From NCBI GenBank assembly GCA_903913365.1, contig CAIWKW010000127.1:1-5960 (forward strand): DNA of 5,960 bases. The letters are read 5' to 3'. This document shows, in pieces, positions 4,817 through 5,960 of this stretch (within the stretch, counting starts at the first letter, position 1; each line of letters starts with the position of its first letter). Source of the DNA: Candidatus Doudnabacteria bacterium. Its GTDB lineage: Bacteria > Patescibacteriota > Doudnabacteria > UBA920. The notes below the pieces were generated by a model. The model was not told where the DNA came from and did no database searches. It saw only the letters and a program-made list of their open reading frames with translations. The position numbers and the translations under genes were made by a program.

Positions 4817-5950
4817 TTAATTGTATTTTGGCGCAAAGTCCGTGTGCTGTGCCAAAGTTGCGGTTTTGGACATTAGCATCCAGGAAAGAACCAGGGAAAC
4901 CAGCACAAAAATTATGGATAGCGTTGGTATGGCGGAAGCCAAAAAAACAAAATAAGTAAAAGCAGACAGAGCTCCGTAAATTATGGCGCAAAGCATAAAA
5001 ATTAAACCGGCGGAAGATGTGCCCAAAGCTTCCGGGTCGTCGGTTTCAAAGTTGGCAAATTTTACACCAAAATAAAGTCCCAGCGCGGAAAGAGTTAAAA
5101 CAGTTGTCAGTCCTAAAATTAAAAATAGTCCTGCTTGGCCAATCGGCAATTTTAGAAGCAATACGTTGGTTAGCTCGGCCAGTAGCGCAAAGCTCCCAAA
5201 GGTTGCGGTGAAAAACCAGAACTTTGTCCAAAGCAGTCGGCCGAGGCGCAAGGGGGAGCTGGCAAAAATCCAGGCCGTGTTCCGTTCGGAAGAAAACGAA
5301 GGGAACACAAACCGCAAGACCAAGGCACTGACAAAATATACCAATACCAAAAGTTGAACTGCCAAAATAATATTTGGAAGGTAAGTTATTTGGTCATTGG
5401 TTTTATTTAAGTGAAGTTGAATTGTTAAAGTAAAACCAATGTAGCTTAGCCAAAGCAGGAGCAGGAACATAAGCCAAAAAGCATTTTTTGGATTGCGGAA
5501 CAACTGGGTTTTTTCTTTGTACAACACGGCGCCAAAAGGCCGATTGAGCATGTTCGATTTAAAGGAGTCAATTTTATGGAGAGGCTGCTCGTTGTGGGCA
5601 ATGCCGCCGTTTTCCGAAAGGTTTTGCCAAATCGGCAAAAAAGATTTGCCCAAACCAAAACCCAAAGCCGCTTCAATAAGCAAGAGAAATATCAAAATTA
5701 TAAAATAGGGCAATGTTTTGGAAGATTCCCCCAATTGGGTAAAAGTCACAATTTGCGCTGCCGGGCTGGTAGGTAGAAATTTAAAATTTTGCAAAACCGG
5801 TGCCAGCGGAGCTTCGGTGAGGTTTAAGTTTTGCGAGCTTAAAATTATCACAATGTCATGGCGGGAAACCGCATTCGCCACAACGCCAAAAATCACAACA
5901 GCTAAAACGGCCAGGCAAACAGAAAGACCGGTAAAGTTCGGCCGATTCAC
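4817..5950 (-). CDS. Multi-pass membrane protein resembling an ABC exporter permease, possibly the C-terminal part
   Basis: 377 residues with about eight hydrophobic spans (near 9-28, 81-102, 157-178, 192-216, 243-267, 272-297, 313-336, 339-360). Two cytoplasmic-type signatures recall putative ABC exporter permeases. YKEKTQLFRNPKNAFWL (144-160) resembles the K-D-x-x-x-x-x-R-N/D-P entry segment of ABC-2 permeases. FPSFSSERNTAWIFASSPL (216-234) with FETDDPEALGTSSAG (301-315) resembles the E-R/G...W...s-s-P-l and DDP...l conserved blocks. It would move an unknown substrate together with an ATPase encoded elsewhere. The start is GTG at 5950, with an in-frame TAA two codons before it (5959-5957). 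Members of such families as I recall them are often longer (about 500 residues or more), so an N-terminal half may lie beyond the edge, split or frameshifted. The GTG overlaps a TGA in another frame (GTGA), consistent with coupling to an upstream gene. Confidence 0.7.
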   Translation of the reverse strand: MNRPNFTGLSVCLAVLAVVIFGVVANAVSRHDIVIILSSQNLNLTEAPLAPVLQNFKFLPTSPAAQIVTFTQLGESSKTLPYFIILIFLLLIEAALGFGLGKSFLPIWQNLSENGGIAHNEQPLHKIDSFKSNMLNRPFGAVLYKEKTQLFRNPKNAFWLMFLLLLWLSYIGFTLTIQLHLNKTNDQITYLPNIILAVQLLVLVYFVSALVLRFVFPSFSSERNTAWIFASSPLRLGRLLWTKFWFFTATFGSFALLAELTNVLLLKLPIGQAGLFLILGLTTVLTLSALGLYFGVKFANFETDDPEALGTSSAGLIFMLCAIIYGALSAFTYFVFLASAIPTLSIIFVLVSLVLSWMLMSKTATLAQHTDFAPKYN

Positions 5951-5960
5951 ATTGCTTTAG

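Noticed and set aside
5017..5960. Plus-strand ORFs and alternate minus-strand ORFs of 60-80 codons
   Set aside because: They overlap the permease-like gene, whose alternating hydrophobic spans and conserved blocks support its own frame.
1..5960. CRISPR array or tandem repeat array
   Set aside because: No regularly spaced direct repeats were seen; the repeats present are inverted or a single two-copy duplication.

Overview
The window is a 5.96-kb stretch of bacterial DNA with every convincing gene on the minus strand, so transcription runs from high to low coordinates. Base composition is moderately AT-rich. TGA is a normal stop (three genes end with it) and TGG encodes Trp, which fits genetic code 11. 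Genes are short, several AT-rich starts lack a Shine-Dalgarno sequence, and most units end in a compact hairpin terminator. I infer a Patescibacteria/CPR-type organism (perhaps Microgenomates-like). This is a low-confidence impression from style, not a marker-gene result.

Layout from right (5') to left (3'). (1) 5950-4817 is a multi-pass membrane protein resembling an ABC exporter permease. It starts with GTG nine bases inside the edge and ends before a hairpin terminator at 4765-4790. (2) 4684-4217 is an unrecognised, GC-richer 155-residue protein. It has a textbook promoter (TTGACA, 17 bp, TATCGT), a GGAGG ribosome site and a terminator at about 4161-4197. (3) 4080-3352 is an unrecognised soluble 242-residue protein with an extended -10 promoter and a strong terminator at 3239-3273. 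(4) 3351-2885 has no convincing protein gene. It holds a cluster of perfect inverted repeats, a tRNA-His(GTG)-like sequence whose 3' acceptor strand does not match its 5' strand, a short coding-like tail, and a terminator at 2899-2920. (5) 2884-144 is a tight four-gene operon: SAM methyltransferase, S51 (peptidase E-like) peptidase, nucleotidyltransferase-fold protein, and aminoglycoside-phosphotransferase-family kinase. It ends in one weak and one strong terminator.

The operon is the functional heart of the window. It puts three small-molecule group-transfer chemistries (methyl, nucleotidyl, phosphoryl) and a small peptidase in one transcript, with a 4-nt ATGA overlap, a 3-nt gap and a 39-nt gap. 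A resistance or small-molecule modification cassette is a reasonable hypothesis, but no substrate can be read from the sequence. The damaged tRNA-His immediately upstream, broken at the T-arm where site-specific integrases often recombine, raises the possibility that the operon lies in an integrated island.
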